Assembly (NCBI GenBank): GCA_965229635.1
Contig: OZ245894.1
Coordinates: 6,758,001-6,822,000, forward strand
Direction: 5' to 3'
DNA length: 64,000 nucleotides
Origin: BQJU01 sp965229635
GTDB taxonomy: Bacteria; Bacteroidota; Bacteroidia; Chitinophagales; Saprospiraceae
The position numbers and the translations under genes are program-made. The notes under the pieces were generated by a model. That model was given only the letters and a program-made list of their open reading frames with translations, searched no databases and had not been told where the DNA came from. Shown piece by piece: positions 27,730-37,310 of the stretch (position 1 is its first letter; each line of letters begins with the position of its first letter).

Positions 27730-27879
27730 GTGCAAATCAGGTTTTTGTAAAAATAGTTCTTTTCCACAAATCCCGACCAAAGTATAGGTAAACTCTGTTT
27801 GGGTTTTCTTGTTATGGAAAGTACAATTATTGTAACTTTGCACGCAATTTTCCTAACCATCAATAGAAGGATTTTTTCT

Positions 27880-30750
27880 ATGAATAAAACGGCTGCTTTC
27901 GATCGCTTTGAAAATCGCCACAACGGCATCAATGACCAGGAATTGCAGGAGATGCTGCACGAAATCAAAGTCTCCAATCTGGACCAACTGATTGAGGAAA
28001 CCGTACCGCAAACCATCCGGCTGGAACGGGACCTCAACCTGCCCGATGCCCTCACCGAACACGAATACCTGAGAGAGCTTCGGGAAACCTCAGCGCTGAA
28101 CAAAGTTTTTAAGAACTATATCGGCATGGGTTACTACGGCACCATCACCCCTTCGGTATTGCTCCGCAATATCTTCCAGAACCCGGGATGGTACACCCAA
28201 TATACCCCCTACCAGGCCGAGATTTCACAAGGCCGTCTGGAGGCACTGCTGAACTTCCAGACCATGGTCAGCGACCTGACCGGATTGCCCATTGCCAATG
28301 CCTCACTGCTGGATGAGGGTACTGCTGCGGCTGAAGCCATGACGATGTTTTATGGTCAGCGCAACAAACGAGTGAAGGGAGAACCACTCAACGAATTTCT
28401 GGTTTCCGATCAGGTGCTTCCACAGACCATCGACATCCTGATGACCCGCGCCGCGCCGCTCGATATCAAAGTCATCGTGAAGCCCTGGCAGGAGTTCGAA
28501 TTCAACGATAAAACCTTCGGCCTGTTGCTGCAGTATCCCGCTGCTGATGGTAAGGTAGAAGACTACCGCGCATTGGTAGAAAAAGCAAAGGCCAGCGAAG
28601 TATACATTACGGTGGCGGCCGATATTTTGAGTTTGGCCATCCTTACCCCTCCCGGTGAATGGGGTGCTGATGCCGTGGTGGGCAATACTCAGCGCTTTGG
28701 TGTACCCATGGGTTATGGGGGACCACACGCCGGCTATTTTGCTACCCACGATGACTATAAAAGACTGATTCCCGGTCGGATCATCGGCGTTTCAGTAGAC
28801 GTCTACGAGCAGCGGGCCCTGCGCATGGCGCTGCAAACCCGGGAGCAACACATTCGCAGAGAAAAGGCGACTTCAAATATCTGTACTGCGCAAGCGCTGC
28901 TGGCCATCATGGCGAGTATGTATGCCACTTACCACGGCCCAAAAGGCATCAAGGCTATTGCCCAACGGGTACATGCACTCACGCAAATGCTGGATCACGA
29001 ATTGCGACAGCTGGGATATGATTTACAAAACGAACACTACTTTGATACGCTTTCCCTAAAGGTGGATCGCATTTTAAAGGAAAAGCTAAATGTGTTGGCC
29101 CTTTCCAAAGAAGTCAACCTCTATTATACCGAAAACGGCATTCAGATCAGCCTCGACGAGCAAACTACCCTTGAAGATGTGAAAGAGTTGGTAGCTATTT
29201 TTGCTGAAGCTGTGGGCAACGACATGCCCGTATTTGACTTTGAGCCCGAATCATACCAGTTGCCCAAAAGTCTGGTACGTCACAGCGAATACCTCACCCA
29301 TCCGGTATTCAACAGCTACCATACGGAGACCAACATGATGCGCTATCTGAAGCATCTGGAGAATAAAGATTTGTCACTGGTACACAGTATGATCCCACTG
29401 GGCTCCTGTACCATGAAGCTCAACGCTGCAGCAGAACTGATTCCCGTAAGTTGGAATGCTTTTGCCAATATTCACCCCTTTGCCCCGCTGGATCAAACAC
29501 TGGGCTACCAAAAAATATTTGCAGAGCTGGAGAGCTACCTTTCGGAAATTACCGGTTTTGCGGCCTGTTCGCTACAACCGAATTCCGGAGCCCAGGGCGA
29601 ATACGCCGGTTTGCTGACCATTCGCGCCTACCACCAGGCCAATGGCGATGACCAGCGAAACATTGCCCTGATTCCTTCGTCGGCCCACGGTACCAATCCT
29701 GCCAGCGCCGTAATGGCCGGCATGGAAGTGGTGGTGGTCAATTGCGACGACGATGGCAATATCGATACTGATGATTTAAAGGCTAAAGCAGAAGAATATA
29801 GCGATCGGCTGGCGGCATTGATGGTCACCTATCCGTCTACTCATGGCGTATTTGAGGTAGGCATTCGCCAAATTTGCGACCTGATCCACGAAAACGGTGG
29901 TTTGGTGTACATGGATGGCGCCAATATGAATGCTCAGGTGGGATTGACCAGTCCCGGTAATATTCACGCTGATGTATGCCACCTCAACCTGCACAAGACC
30001 TTCGCCATTCCACACGGTGGTGGCGGACCGGGCATGGGCCCCATTTGTGTAAACGAGCGGCTGCGGCCATTCCTGCCCAAACATCCCTTGGTGGAAACTG
30101 GTGGTCAAAAAGGCATTACAGCCGTTTCATCAGCCCCTTGGGGTAGCGCTAGCATTTTGTTGATTTCTTACGGATACATTAAAATGTTGGGTAAGGAGGG
30201 AGTGACCAAAGCCACAAAATACGCCATCCTGAACGCCAACTATATCAAGGCCCGTCTGGAAGAGGCTTACTCCGTTTTATACGTGGGTGCAAAGGGCCGC
30301 TCCGCGCATGAGCTGATTGTCGACCTTCGTATGTTTAAGTCCATCGTCAGTGCCGAAGACGTGGCCAAACGGCTCATTGATTACGGTTTCCACGCTCCTA
30401 CCCTTTCCTTCCCGGTGGCCGGTACGATTATGATCGAACCCACGGAAAGTGAAAGTAAGGATGAATTGGACCGCTTCTGTGATGCGATGCTGGAAATCAG
30501 AAAAGAAATTGACGAAATCGCGGTTGGCGAAGCCGATAGTAAATCGAATGTGCTGACCAACGCCCCGCACCCGATTAGTCTGGTTACTGGCGACGAATGG
30601 CCTTTCTCCTATAGTCGGGAAAAAGCGGCTTACCCACTGCCGTACCTCAGGGAGGGACATAAGTTCTGGGTAGGCATCGGCCGCGTCAATAACGCCTTCG
30701 GTGATCGTAACCTGATCTGTACGTGTCCGCCGATGGAGGCGTATAAATAG
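27880..30750 (+). CDS. gcvP: Glycine dehydrogenase (decarboxylating), P protein
   Basis: GcvP decarboxylates glycine and passes the aminomethyl group to the H protein of the glycine cleavage system. It is the single-chain form that joins GcvPA and GcvPB; 956 residues is the usual length. I start at ATG 27880 (MNKTAAFDRFENRH); the frame extends 27 codons further upstream, but those residues are not family-like. The PLP lysine lies in HLNLHKTFAIPHGGGGPGMG near residue 705. GSCTMKLNAAAE and SAPWGSASIL are further family blocks. The H and T proteins are not in this window. Confidence 0.96.
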   Translation: MNKTAAFDRFENRHNGINDQELQEMLHEIKVSNLDQLIEETVPQTIRLERDLNLPDALTEHEYLRELRETSALNKVFKNYIGMGYYGTITPSVLLRNIFQNPGWYTQYTPYQAEISQGRLEALLNFQTMVSDLTGLPIANASLLDEGTAAAEAMTMFYGQRNKRVKGEPLNEFLVSDQVLPQTIDILMTRAAPLDIKVIVKPWQEFEFNDKTFGLLLQYPAADGKVEDYRALVEKAKASEVYITVAADILSLAILTPPGEWGADAVVGNTQRFGVPMGYGGPHAGYFATHDDYKRLIPGRIIGVSVDVYEQRALRMALQTREQHIRREKATSNICTAQALLAIMASMYATYHGPKGIKAIAQRVHALTQMLDHELRQLGYDLQNEHYFDTLSLKVDRILKEKLNVLALSKEVNLYYTENGIQISLDEQTTLEDVKELVAIFAEAVGNDMPVFDFEPESYQLPKSLVRHSEYLTHPVFNSYHTETNMMRYLKHLENKDLSLVHSMIPLGSCTMKLNAAAELIPVSWNAFANIHPFAPLDQTLGYQKIFAELESYLSEITGFAACSLQPNSGAQGEYAGLLTIRAYHQANGDDQRNIALIPSSAHGTNPASAVMAGMEVVVVNCDDDGNIDTDDLKAKAEEYSDRLAALMVTYPSTHGVFEVGIRQICDLIHENGGLVYMDGANMNAQVGLTSPGNIHADVCHLNLHKTFAIPHGGGGPGMGPICVNERLRPFLPKHPLVETGGQKGITAVSSAPWGSASILLISYGYIKMLGKEGVTKATKYAILNANYIKARLEEAYSVLYVGAKGRSAHELIVDLRMFKSIVSAEDVAKRLIDYGFHAPTLSFPVAGTIMIEPTESESKDELDRFCDAMLEIRKEIDEIAVGEADSKSNVLTNAPHPISLVTGDEWPFSYSREKAAYPLPYLREGHKFWVGIGRVNNAFGDRNLICTCPPMEAYK

Positions 30751-30752
30751 GT

Positions 30753-30775
30753 TTTAGGGTTTAGGGTTTAGGGTT
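30753..30775. repeat. TTTAGGG tandem repeat after gcvP
   Basis: Three consecutive TTTAGGG-type units starting three bases after the gcvP stop. It is the complement of the CCCTAAA-like units seen before uvrA, and has the same unit as plant-type telomere repeats, surely by coincidence. Confidence 0.7.
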
Positions 30776-30868
30776 CGGGTGTTGTTAAGGATAAACTTCA
30801 TAAACACATAAACCTCATAAACCAGGATTCCCAGTGTTCAAGAATTTGCAGCATAATTAGAGCCCCCT

Positions 30869-30922
30869 CCTCTAAACTCTACACACTAAACTCTAAACTT
30901 ATACACATTAAACTCTAAACTA
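30869..30922. repeat. Degenerate TAAACTC repeats in the hldD leader
   Basis: Several CTCTAAACT/ACTAAACTC units, mixed with ACACATTA spacers, end about five bases before the hldD start codon. This is the same placement as in front of uvrA. Confidence 0.65.
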
Positions 30923-30926
30923 AGAA

Positions 30927-31892
30927 ATGATAATCGTTACCGGTGCCGCTGGATTTATTGGAAGTTGTCTGGTTCGTAAATTGAATGATGCGGGGCATAC
31001 CAACCTCGTGATTGTTGACGATTTTGATCAGGAGGATAAACGGGGTAATTGGGAAGACAAGACTTACCAGCAGCGCATTGATCGGCGCGAATTTCCAATT
31101 TGGCTGGAGCAAAATACGAATGAGGTTTCCATGATTTTTCATCTGGGCGCCCGGACGGATACCACGGAGAAGGACACCGCCATTTTTGATGAACTCAACC
31201 TGAATTACAGTAAACACATTTGGAATATTTGCTCGGCCCACCAGATTCCATTGATCTACGCGTCTAGCGCGGCCACTTATGGCCTGGGTGAACACGGCTA
31301 CGGGGACAGCCACGATATTGTGGAGCAATTGCAGCCGTTGAATCCCTATGGTGTTTCCAAAAATGACTTTGACATTTGGGCTTTACAGCAGGAAAAGCAA
31401 CCGCCGTTCTGGGCCGGATTGAAGTTTTTTAATGTATATGGCCCCAATGAATACCACAAGGGACGTATGGCGTCCGTGATCTTCCATACTGTGCGACAGA
31501 TCAAAGCAACCGGGGGCATGAAGCTATTCCGCTCTCATCGACCCGACTTTGAAGATGGTCAACAAAGCCGCGACTTTATTTATGTAAAGGATGTGGTTGA
31601 TATCTGCTACTGGCTGTGGCAAAATGAGGTTCCCAATGGCCTGTACAACCTCGGCACGGGAAAAGCCCGTTCCTTTTACGACCTGGCTGCCAATACCTTC
31701 CGCGCCATGGGGCTGGAGCCCAATATTAGTTTTATCGATACCCCAGCGGACATCCGCGATACTTACCAATACTTCACGGAAGCCGACATGCACAAGCTAC
31801 ACGAGGTCGGGTACGACCAGCCTTTCTACAGCCTCGAATCAGGAATTGAAGACTATGTACAGCAATATTTATTGGAAGAAAAAATTTGGTAG
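30927..31892 (+). CDS. hldD: ADP-L-glycero-D-manno-heptose 6-epimerase
   Basis: HldD (RfaD) converts ADP-D-glycero- to ADP-L-glycero-D-manno-heptose, a precursor of the inner core of lipopolysaccharide. It is a short-chain dehydrogenase fold. GAAGFIGS (residues 6-13) binds NADP, and the catalytic Tyr and Lys are in NPYGVSKNDFD near residue 140. HLGARTDTTE and FFNVYGPNEYHKGRMASV are typical of this enzyme. Its 321-residue length is normal. The gene is single, preceded by a repeat-rich leader and followed by a GC-rich palindromic stretch. It complements the lipid A genes at 56928-60238. Confidence 0.95.
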   Translation: MIIVTGAAGFIGSCLVRKLNDAGHTNLVIVDDFDQEDKRGNWEDKTYQQRIDRREFPIWLEQNTNEVSMIFHLGARTDTTEKDTAIFDELNLNYSKHIWNICSAHQIPLIYASSAATYGLGEHGYGDSHDIVEQLQPLNPYGVSKNDFDIWALQQEKQPPFWAGLKFFNVYGPNEYHKGRMASVIFHTVRQIKATGGMKLFRSHRPDFEDGQQSRDFIYVKDVVDICYWLWQNEVPNGLYNLGTGKARSFYDLAANTFRAMGLEPNISFIDTPADIRDTYQYFTEADMHKLHEVGYDQPFYSLESGIEDYVQQYLLEEKIW

Positions 31893-31899
31893 TTGGGCG

Positions 31900-32030
31900 T
31901 ATCCTCCCGGCCAAGCCGAGAGGTCGCTATCTCGGCTCAGCCGAGATGGCTCGTTATTCACTCGGCCCTGCGGGCTGCTCTCCCGATTTCGGGATCGCCC
32001 CATTTCGCAGCGCTTACGCGGTTCCTATAG
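31900..32030. repeat. GC-rich palindromic intergenic element after hldD
   Basis: The stretch contains a near-perfect palindrome ATCTCGGCTCAGCCGAGAT (about 31929-31947) and CCCGATTTCGGG. It shares the 17-mer TCGGCCCTGCGGGCTGC (31962-31978) with the reverse strand of 26286-26302. It lies between convergent genes. Confidence 0.5.
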
Positions 32031-32047
32031 TATCCTGACTTTCTTAT

Positions 32048-32542
32048 TTAACCCGCATTTGCCGGTACGCCATTATCTTCCTCCTCATTGGGTGGTGCCA
32101 GGCGGTTCAGGCCAGCATAATAGATCAAAAACCACTCGTCGCCCAGTTTGGCAAAACGGCGCATCATGCCGTACTGGCCGGTATGGTGAGTGATGCGTTC
32201 CTGGATAACGGAGGGACTAATGGGAATAAATTCTACCTGAAAACCACTTTTTGACGAATCAAAGGCGCGGTGCATCACCCAGTTTTCCTTTTGCCAGCGA
32301 AAATCTTCGTTTGAAAAGTCATTGCTCTTGGCATCACTTGGTAAGCCTTGAAGCGGAAAAGTAATGTGCTCTATTTGAAAGAGGCTATCCGTCATAAAGC
32401 GTTGGTAAAATTCCGGAAAGTCACCATAAGCCCCATCGGGCAGTTCCGCTGCGATTTCGGCAGTTTCTTCCGTTTCAGCAGGTTGTTGGCCACAAGACCA
32501 CAGTAAACTGACTCCGAGCAGGAGCAACAGCATGTATTTCAT
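32048..32542 (-). CDS. DUF4348-like lipoprotein
   Basis: This 164-residue protein has a lipoprotein signal peptide (MKYMLLLLLGVSLLWSC, cleavage before Cys17) and an acidic linker. A globular domain with FPEFYQRFMTDSLFQIEHITFPL follows, which resembles the DUF4348 family of Bacteroidota lipoproteins. No function is known. It lies 5 bases after hemD on the same strand and so is probably the last gene of the hemC-hemD operon, although no heme link is evident from its sequence. Confidence 0.7.
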   Translation of the reverse strand: MKYMLLLLLGVSLLWSCGQQPAETEETAEIAAELPDGAYGDFPEFYQRFMTDSLFQIEHITFPLQGLPSDAKSNDFSNEDFRWQKENWVMHRAFDSSKSGFQVEFIPISPSVIQERITHHTGQYGMMRRFAKLGDEWFLIYYAGLNRLAPPNEEEDNGVPANAG

Positions 32543-32547
32543 TTCTA

Positions 32548-33228
32548 CTACTTTTGTTCTTTGACAAATTGAATAATGGCTTCGGCCAGGCTTTCTTCCG
32601 AGGGCTGGTTGGCAATAAATATTTTGGTGTCCACCAATTCTTTCAAGGCGGCTGCCGTCGTTTCACCAATGGCCACCACCCCTTCGCCGGCCCAAGCATA
32701 ACGTCGAAAATACGCTTTTGCGTTCATTGGGCTCGTAAAAACCAAATAATTTACTTTGGGAATGGAAAAATTGTCAAGCATTTCATTTTGGTAGACAATC
32801 AAATCGAGCGCATCCACCGTATTGGCCAATAACATTTGAATCGACATTCTGGAATGTGCTGCCCGGGGAAATAGCACGCGATCTCCTTTTGCTACAGCTA
32901 AAAACTGCTCCGCCACTTCCTCGGGATTACCCGTACCGACAAAACCTGCTTCGTACCCCAATTCAGCCAATTTCGCTGCCGTTCCTGGTCCCAAAGCGGC
33001 TAATTTCACCTCATCGGCCAATTCCTGATCGTTGCGCTTTAGTCCCGCAAAAAAGTACTTCACCGCCTTGCCACTGTAAAAAAACACCCAATCGGTAGCA
33101 GGCATGTTCTCCCACGCAACCTCAGAAAATTTCATCAGCGACTGCCCGATTACTTCTCCACCAAGGGCTTCCAGCTTTTGCCGAAAGGCACTATTTGCCG
33201 ACAGGTCTCTTGTGATAAAGATTTTCAT
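32548..33228 (-). CDS. hemD: Uroporphyrinogen-III synthase
   Basis: HemD closes hydroxymethylbilane to uroporphyrinogen III. The sequence is poorly conserved in the family, but the two-domain alternation of beta/alpha units is visible. The segments DWVFFYSGKAVKYFF, AALGPGTAAKLAELG and YLVFTSPMNAKAYF with VAIGETTAAAL are in the expected order. Length is about 226 residues from the ATG at 33228. A GTG at 33234 is two bases beyond the hemC stop and would add two residues. Position directly behind hemC strengthens the call. Confidence 0.88.
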   Translation of the reverse strand: MKIFITRDLSANSAFRQKLEALGGEVIGQSLMKFSEVAWENMPATDWVFFYSGKAVKYFFAGLKRNDQELADEVKLAALGPGTAAKLAELGYEAGFVGTGNPEEVAEQFLAVAKGDRVLFPRAAHSRMSIQMLLANTVDALDLIVYQNEMLDNFSIPKVNYLVFTSPMNAKAYFRRYAWAGEGVVAIGETTAAALKELVDTKIFIANQPSEESLAEAIIQFVKEQK

Positions 33229-33236
33229 AGGCACCC

Positions 33237-34151
33237 CTACTTCCTCAATTCCGCCACCACGCGCTCCGCCAGTTCAAATGAAGTACTAGACGACATATTG
33301 ACTCGCTTCACCGGAGCATCCCACGCTTCTGCACTGGCCGCCCAAATGTGGTAATTACCCTGCGCATCTTTTTCACAATAAACGCCTAATGGCAGCTGAC
33401 AACCACCGTCCAGCAGGCGCAGTACCTGACGTTCAATATTGGTGATCTCCGCTACGCCCTGGTTGTGGATTTGTTTGAGTACCCGGCGGGTAGGCAGGTC
33501 ATTCTCTTTGGTTTGAAATGCCAGTACCCCCTGGGCTGGAGCCGGAACAAATTCCTTTGGGTTGAACTTTACGATGTGAAATTCGGAAAGGTCGAGTTCC
33601 AGACGACTCACTCCTGCCGCAGCCAGCATGATAGCGTCAAAATCACCGCTACGTAGCTTATTGATACGCGTTGGCACGTTACCTCGGATGTCTTTGATTT
33701 GAATGTCGGGACGAAAGTCCAGTAGTTGTGCTTTACGCCGCGCCGAAGAGGTTCCCACAATGGCATTTTGCTTTAGCTGAAATAACTTGCCTGCCTCCTG
33801 GCCTTCCTTGCGGATCAACATCCAATCGGCAGGATTTTCCCGGTAGGAAACGGCGGTGATCACCAGTCCCTCGGGCGAAGTAGTCGGTAAGTCTTTCATG
33901 GAATGAACCGCCAGATTTACGCGGTCATTGATCAGCGCGTCTTCAATTTCTTTGGTAAAAAAACCCTTGCCCTCCATCTTATCAAAACTCAGGTGCTGAA
34001 TGCGATCTCCCTGAGTTTTGATAATCTGAAGTTCGGCTTCTACGCCAAGTTCAGCGAGTTGAGCCTGGGTATAATTTGCTTGCCACAAAGCCAGTTTGCT
34101 TCCTCTGGTTCCTATTACTATCTGATGCTCCACAGTTCTTTTTTGCGGCAA
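33237..34151 (-). CDS. hemC: Hydroxymethylbilane synthase (porphobilinogen deaminase)
   Basis: HemC polymerises four porphobilinogen units to hydroxymethylbilane. The 304 residues start with MPQKRTVEHQIVIGTRGSKLALWQA. Substrate-binding blocks include VHSMKDLPT, GTSSARRKAQLL and DIRGNVPTRINKL. The cysteine that carries the dipyrromethane cofactor is in LDGGCQLPLG near residue 252. The gene is the first of a hemC-hemD-lipoprotein cluster. hemB, the preceding step, is at 4229. Confidence 0.96.
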   Translation of the reverse strand: MPQKRTVEHQIVIGTRGSKLALWQANYTQAQLAELGVEAELQIIKTQGDRIQHLSFDKMEGKGFFTKEIEDALINDRVNLAVHSMKDLPTTSPEGLVITAVSYRENPADWMLIRKEGQEAGKLFQLKQNAIVGTSSARRKAQLLDFRPDIQIKDIRGNVPTRINKLRSGDFDAIMLAAAGVSRLELDLSEFHIVKFNPKEFVPAPAQGVLAFQTKENDLPTRRVLKQIHNQGVAEITNIERQVLRLLDGGCQLPLGVYCEKDAQGNYHIWAASAEAWDAPVKRVNMSSSTSFELAERVVAELRK

Positions 34152-34193
34152 AGATAAACAGTTCGGAAGAAAAGCGAAATGGCTTTATTTTGA

Positions 34194-37100
34194 CTATCTA
34201 AATATGCGTTTCACAAACAATCTTTCTCCATCCAAATCTTCCACACGAAGCACGTAAATACCTTGAGCCAATGCTGAGCAATCCAGTGTCACACGGTTGT
34301 CGACAAATTCCATCAGGGAGTTGTGCACGATACGGCCACTGGCATCAATCAACTGTACACGCAGCTGACCTTCGTGCTCAAAATGGATCGTCAGAGTATT
34401 GCGTACCGGATTGGGAAAGACTTTGGTTTCGCGGAATAAATCCACACCCGAGCAGTCTTCATCAATGCCGTTATCAGCGAGGTCGGTTGCGCCCGGATGG
34501 ATACTGCCATTGGTATCATCACAGTCCTGATCATTGGCTACATACCCGGTCGGCGGCACGGTTTCGCAACTTTCCAGGGAAACACTTGCATCACCATAAT
34601 CATCATTATCCTGATCCAGGTAATAAGTATAAACGGTCAGATCATTATCTATGCCACCTGCACAATCATTGTCAATACCATCACAAACCTCCGTTGCTGC
34701 CGGATTAATCGCAGCATTGGTATCGTCACAGTCCGCGTCATTGGCCACATAGCCCGTTGGTGGCACCAATTGGCAGCTCATTAACATCTCTGCCGCATCG
34801 CCATAGTCATCACCATCCTGGTCACGGTAGTAAGCGTATTCCGTAAGGCCATCGTCAACGGCATTATTACAATCATTATCGATGCCATCACAAGTTTCAG
34901 TCGCATCTGGGTGAATCGCATCATTTGTATCATCACAATCGGCATCATTGGCTACGTAGCCCGCCGGAGCAGGCGTTTCGCAAGTTTCCAGCATATTGGC
35001 GGCGTCGCCGAAGTTGTCACCATCCTGATCGCGGTAGTAGGTATAAACTTGCAAGCCGTCATCAATACCACCTGCACAGTTATTATCGATACCATCACAA
35101 ATTTCACTAGCCGCCGGATTGATATCTCCATTGCTATCGTCACAATCCTGGTCGTTAGCCACATAGCCAGTTGGAGCAGTAGCCTGACAGGTATCCAAAG
35201 AGATACCGGCATCACCGAAGTTATCGCCATCCTGATCGCGGTAGTAGGTATAAATCTGCAGGCCATCATCAATCAGGCCGTTACAGTCATTGTCTTTACC
35301 ATCACAGATTTCCATGGCACCAGGATAAACGGTATTGTCATCATCATCACAATCTACATTGTTGTAATAACCGTCCTCGTCGGAATCCTTGAAGAAGTAA
35401 CTTTCGGCATAGTGGAAGGCCTCCGGGCCAATAGCCATGCCAATTTTCCGTCCTGGAATATCATCTGCCGGCGGATGGATACCGCCCCAAATTCGGGAAA
35501 GACTACACTGATCCGAAGCATCGGTATAGGTGGCCCATTGCAATACCACTTCGGTGCTGGGACCATCTTCAAAAACCAGAAATTCATTCATCGGCGCATC
35601 AAATTCGCCCATTCCTCCTGGAAAATAGGCGTCACCAGTCAACAAGGTCATCATTTCGGCGGCAGCCCTGGAATAGGTCGAATGGCCGGAAACGTATCCA
35701 GCAAAAGGAGGCGTCACAAAAGAAGGTCTTTGGTAGGGCCACCAGTTTTCAGCCCTGATCCAGGCCACGCCCGCTTCGTCGGTATCCGGATTAATGATGT
35801 AATCCGGGCCACGCCATGCCTTAATCTTGATCTTGCCCACATGTTGGTCACCGCTACCGGTTAAAGGTGTGGGATCATCAACAGTAATCAATTCAACAAA
35901 TCCGGGGATCAGTTTCATACCACCGGGATGGTAACTCGGTAATTCTGGATCAGAACTCTGGCCCAGTTCAGCCATCCCACGAATGGCGGAGATTGGGCGA
36001 ATGTAATCATACCAGCCTTTAATGCCCCAGGAGGAGATCGCCACATCATGCATGGTACCGCCCAGGGTAAAGTAGGCCTTTACATCCCACTCCAGCTCGC
36101 CCAGGACTTCGCCCTGACCGGCAAAACGCTTTTCAAAAAGCGGATGGTCGTTCACGTAATTGAGAATCGTAAACCAGTGACCAGGTGGTGTTTCTGAATC
36201 AGGACCATCAGCCCAGAATTCGGCCAGTACCCGTGCGTAATCAGCCCGGGGTACCATTTGTGGTTCGTAAGGTAGTCCGGTCCTCGGATTTATGGAATGG
36301 CCAATACTGGCATCGCCACCATTTTCCAGGTCATAGAAGGCCTGCATTTCTTCGAAGTTTTCGGGCAGGTCTTGAATATTACCAATAGTAGCCGGCGAAA
36401 TATCCCACATCACCCCATCAGCTGGATCGAGGTGAGAAGACCACACATTGACCAATTCAAAATTCCATCGATACTCTTCGGAGCCCCCTCCTCCATCAAC
36501 AATATCCAAATAAGGTGGCGGTCCCGGATCGTGATAAACCCAATATTCATGTCCATCTCGCTCGTGAATGGTCAGGTCCTCTTCCGTCAAAGAAAAGGGC
36601 ACCACATTTCCCCATTCCGGACTCAAAAAAGCAGGCGTATTCAATGGAATGACATTACCACTCTGGTCGATAAAGACATCCAAAGTGAGCGGTTGCCAGT
36701 GATTATAATCGACAATATCCGGATTGCCAGGCAAATCAACGGCAAGTGGAAGATTGACCGTTTCATAATACTGATTGGCATAGCCATTTGCCTCATTGGC
36801 TCCATCCTGCAGTCCAAATTGAATATATTCCTGAGCGATATAATTACCCAAAGCGGCTGGTGGACCGGCAGGATAATCCACCGATGTATAAGCGGGGTCA
36901 TAGCCCAAATCAAGCATCAACTGATCAAGTTCCTGCTGAATGGCAGTGGCGCTCGGTGCATTCTGAAAGCGATAGCTCAACAGTCGATACGCTGCGTAGC
37001 TAATGGCTTCTTCCCGCGCTGCCTCAACATCACCAGGCGGAGTGACGCCCTCGAAGGGACATTCAAACCCGTGTACATTTTTCCCCAACAAAAAAGGTTG

Positions 37101-37310
37101 AGCAATATCGTCGTATACCGACCAGGCATCGTACATGGCGGAAGAGACATGGAAAAGATTACGTGCATGTACCGTAGGACGGGCAAAGTCGCCGCGAATG
37201 GCATCCAGTAAGGCTTCATTCCACTGCCGGGCAACTGAGTGTTGTGCAAAGGAAGCTGTAGCCCCAATCAAAAAAGAAAATAATACAACGAGTGTAAATT
37301 TTAATTTCAT
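34194..37310 (-). CDS. Secreted vanadium-haloperoxidase-like protein with metal-binding repeats and T9SS tail
   Basis: This 1038-residue protein has a signal peptide (KLKFTLVVLFSFLIGATASFAQ). The N-terminal two thirds form a vanadium haloperoxidase/PAP2-type domain. The complete family pattern is visible: K431-x6-R438-P, then SGH with H543, then SRx5Hx3D with R606, H612 and D616. Residues of about 640-960 hold five related units of the MopE-type putative metal-binding motif (CDGIDNDC, DDGL, YYRDQDGDxxGDA, DCDDTN). The last about 80 residues are a type A T9SS sorting domain (KVFPNPVRNTL, then GIYVLRV and VKRIF). It is predicted to be secreted or surface-anchored by T9SS and to act as a phosphatase or haloperoxidase; the activity cannot be told from sequence. 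Confidence 0.88.
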   Translation of the reverse strand: MKLKFTLVVLFSFLIGATASFAQHSVARQWNEALLDAIRGDFARPTVHARNLFHVSSAMYDAWSVYDDIAQPFLLGKNVHGFECPFEGVTPPGDVEAAREEAISYAAYRLLSYRFQNAPSATAIQQELDQLMLDLGYDPAYTSVDYPAGPPAALGNYIAQEYIQFGLQDGANEANGYANQYYETVNLPLAVDLPGNPDIVDYNHWQPLTLDVFIDQSGNVIPLNTPAFLSPEWGNVVPFSLTEEDLTIHERDGHEYWVYHDPGPPPYLDIVDGGGGSEEYRWNFELVNVWSSHLDPADGVMWDISPATIGNIQDLPENFEEMQAFYDLENGGDASIGHSINPRTGLPYEPQMVPRADYARVLAEFWADGPDSETPPGHWFTILNYVNDHPLFEKRFAGQGEVLGELEWDVKAYFTLGGTMHDVAISSWGIKGWYDYIRPISAIRGMAELGQSSDPELPSYHPGGMKLIPGFVELITVDDPTPLTGSGDQHVGKIKIKAWRGPDYIINPDTDEAGVAWIRAENWWPYQRPSFVTPPFAGYVSGHSTYSRAAAEMMTLLTGDAYFPGGMGEFDAPMNEFLVFEDGPSTEVVLQWATYTDASDQCSLSRIWGGIHPPADDIPGRKIGMAIGPEAFHYAESYFFKDSDEDGYYNNVDCDDDDNTVYPGAMEICDGKDNDCNGLIDDGLQIYTYYRDQDGDNFGDAGISLDTCQATAPTGYVANDQDCDDSNGDINPAASEICDGIDNNCAGGIDDGLQVYTYYRDQDGDNFGDAANMLETCETPAPAGYVANDADCDDTNDAIHPDATETCDGIDNDCNNAVDDGLTEYAYYRDQDGDDYGDAAEMLMSCQLVPPTGYVANDADCDDTNAAINPAATEVCDGIDNDCAGGIDNDLTVYTYYLDQDNDDYGDASVSLESCETVPPTGYVANDQDCDDTNGSIHPGATDLADNGIDEDCSGVDLFRETKVFPNPVRNTLTIHFEHEGQLRVQLIDASGRIVHNSLMEFVDNRVTLDCSALAQGIYVLRVEDLDGERLFVKRIFR

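Noticed and set aside
27730..27843. N-terminal extension of the monooxygenase
   Set aside because: It would place the FAD-binding GxGxxG more than 45 residues in; the Met at 27729 fits the family.
27799..27879. N-terminal extension of gcvP
   Set aside because: Not similar to P protein N termini; ATG 27880 gives the normal start.
30753..30775. Plant-type telomere repeat
   Set aside because: Same unit by chance; only three copies inside a bacterial gene cluster, so reported only as a short tandem repeat.
36297..37211. Long plus-strand frames opposite the haloperoxidase-like gene (also 34911-35864)
   Set aside because: They are shadows of the repeat-rich coding strand; the minus frame carries signal peptide, active-site motifs and sorting domain.
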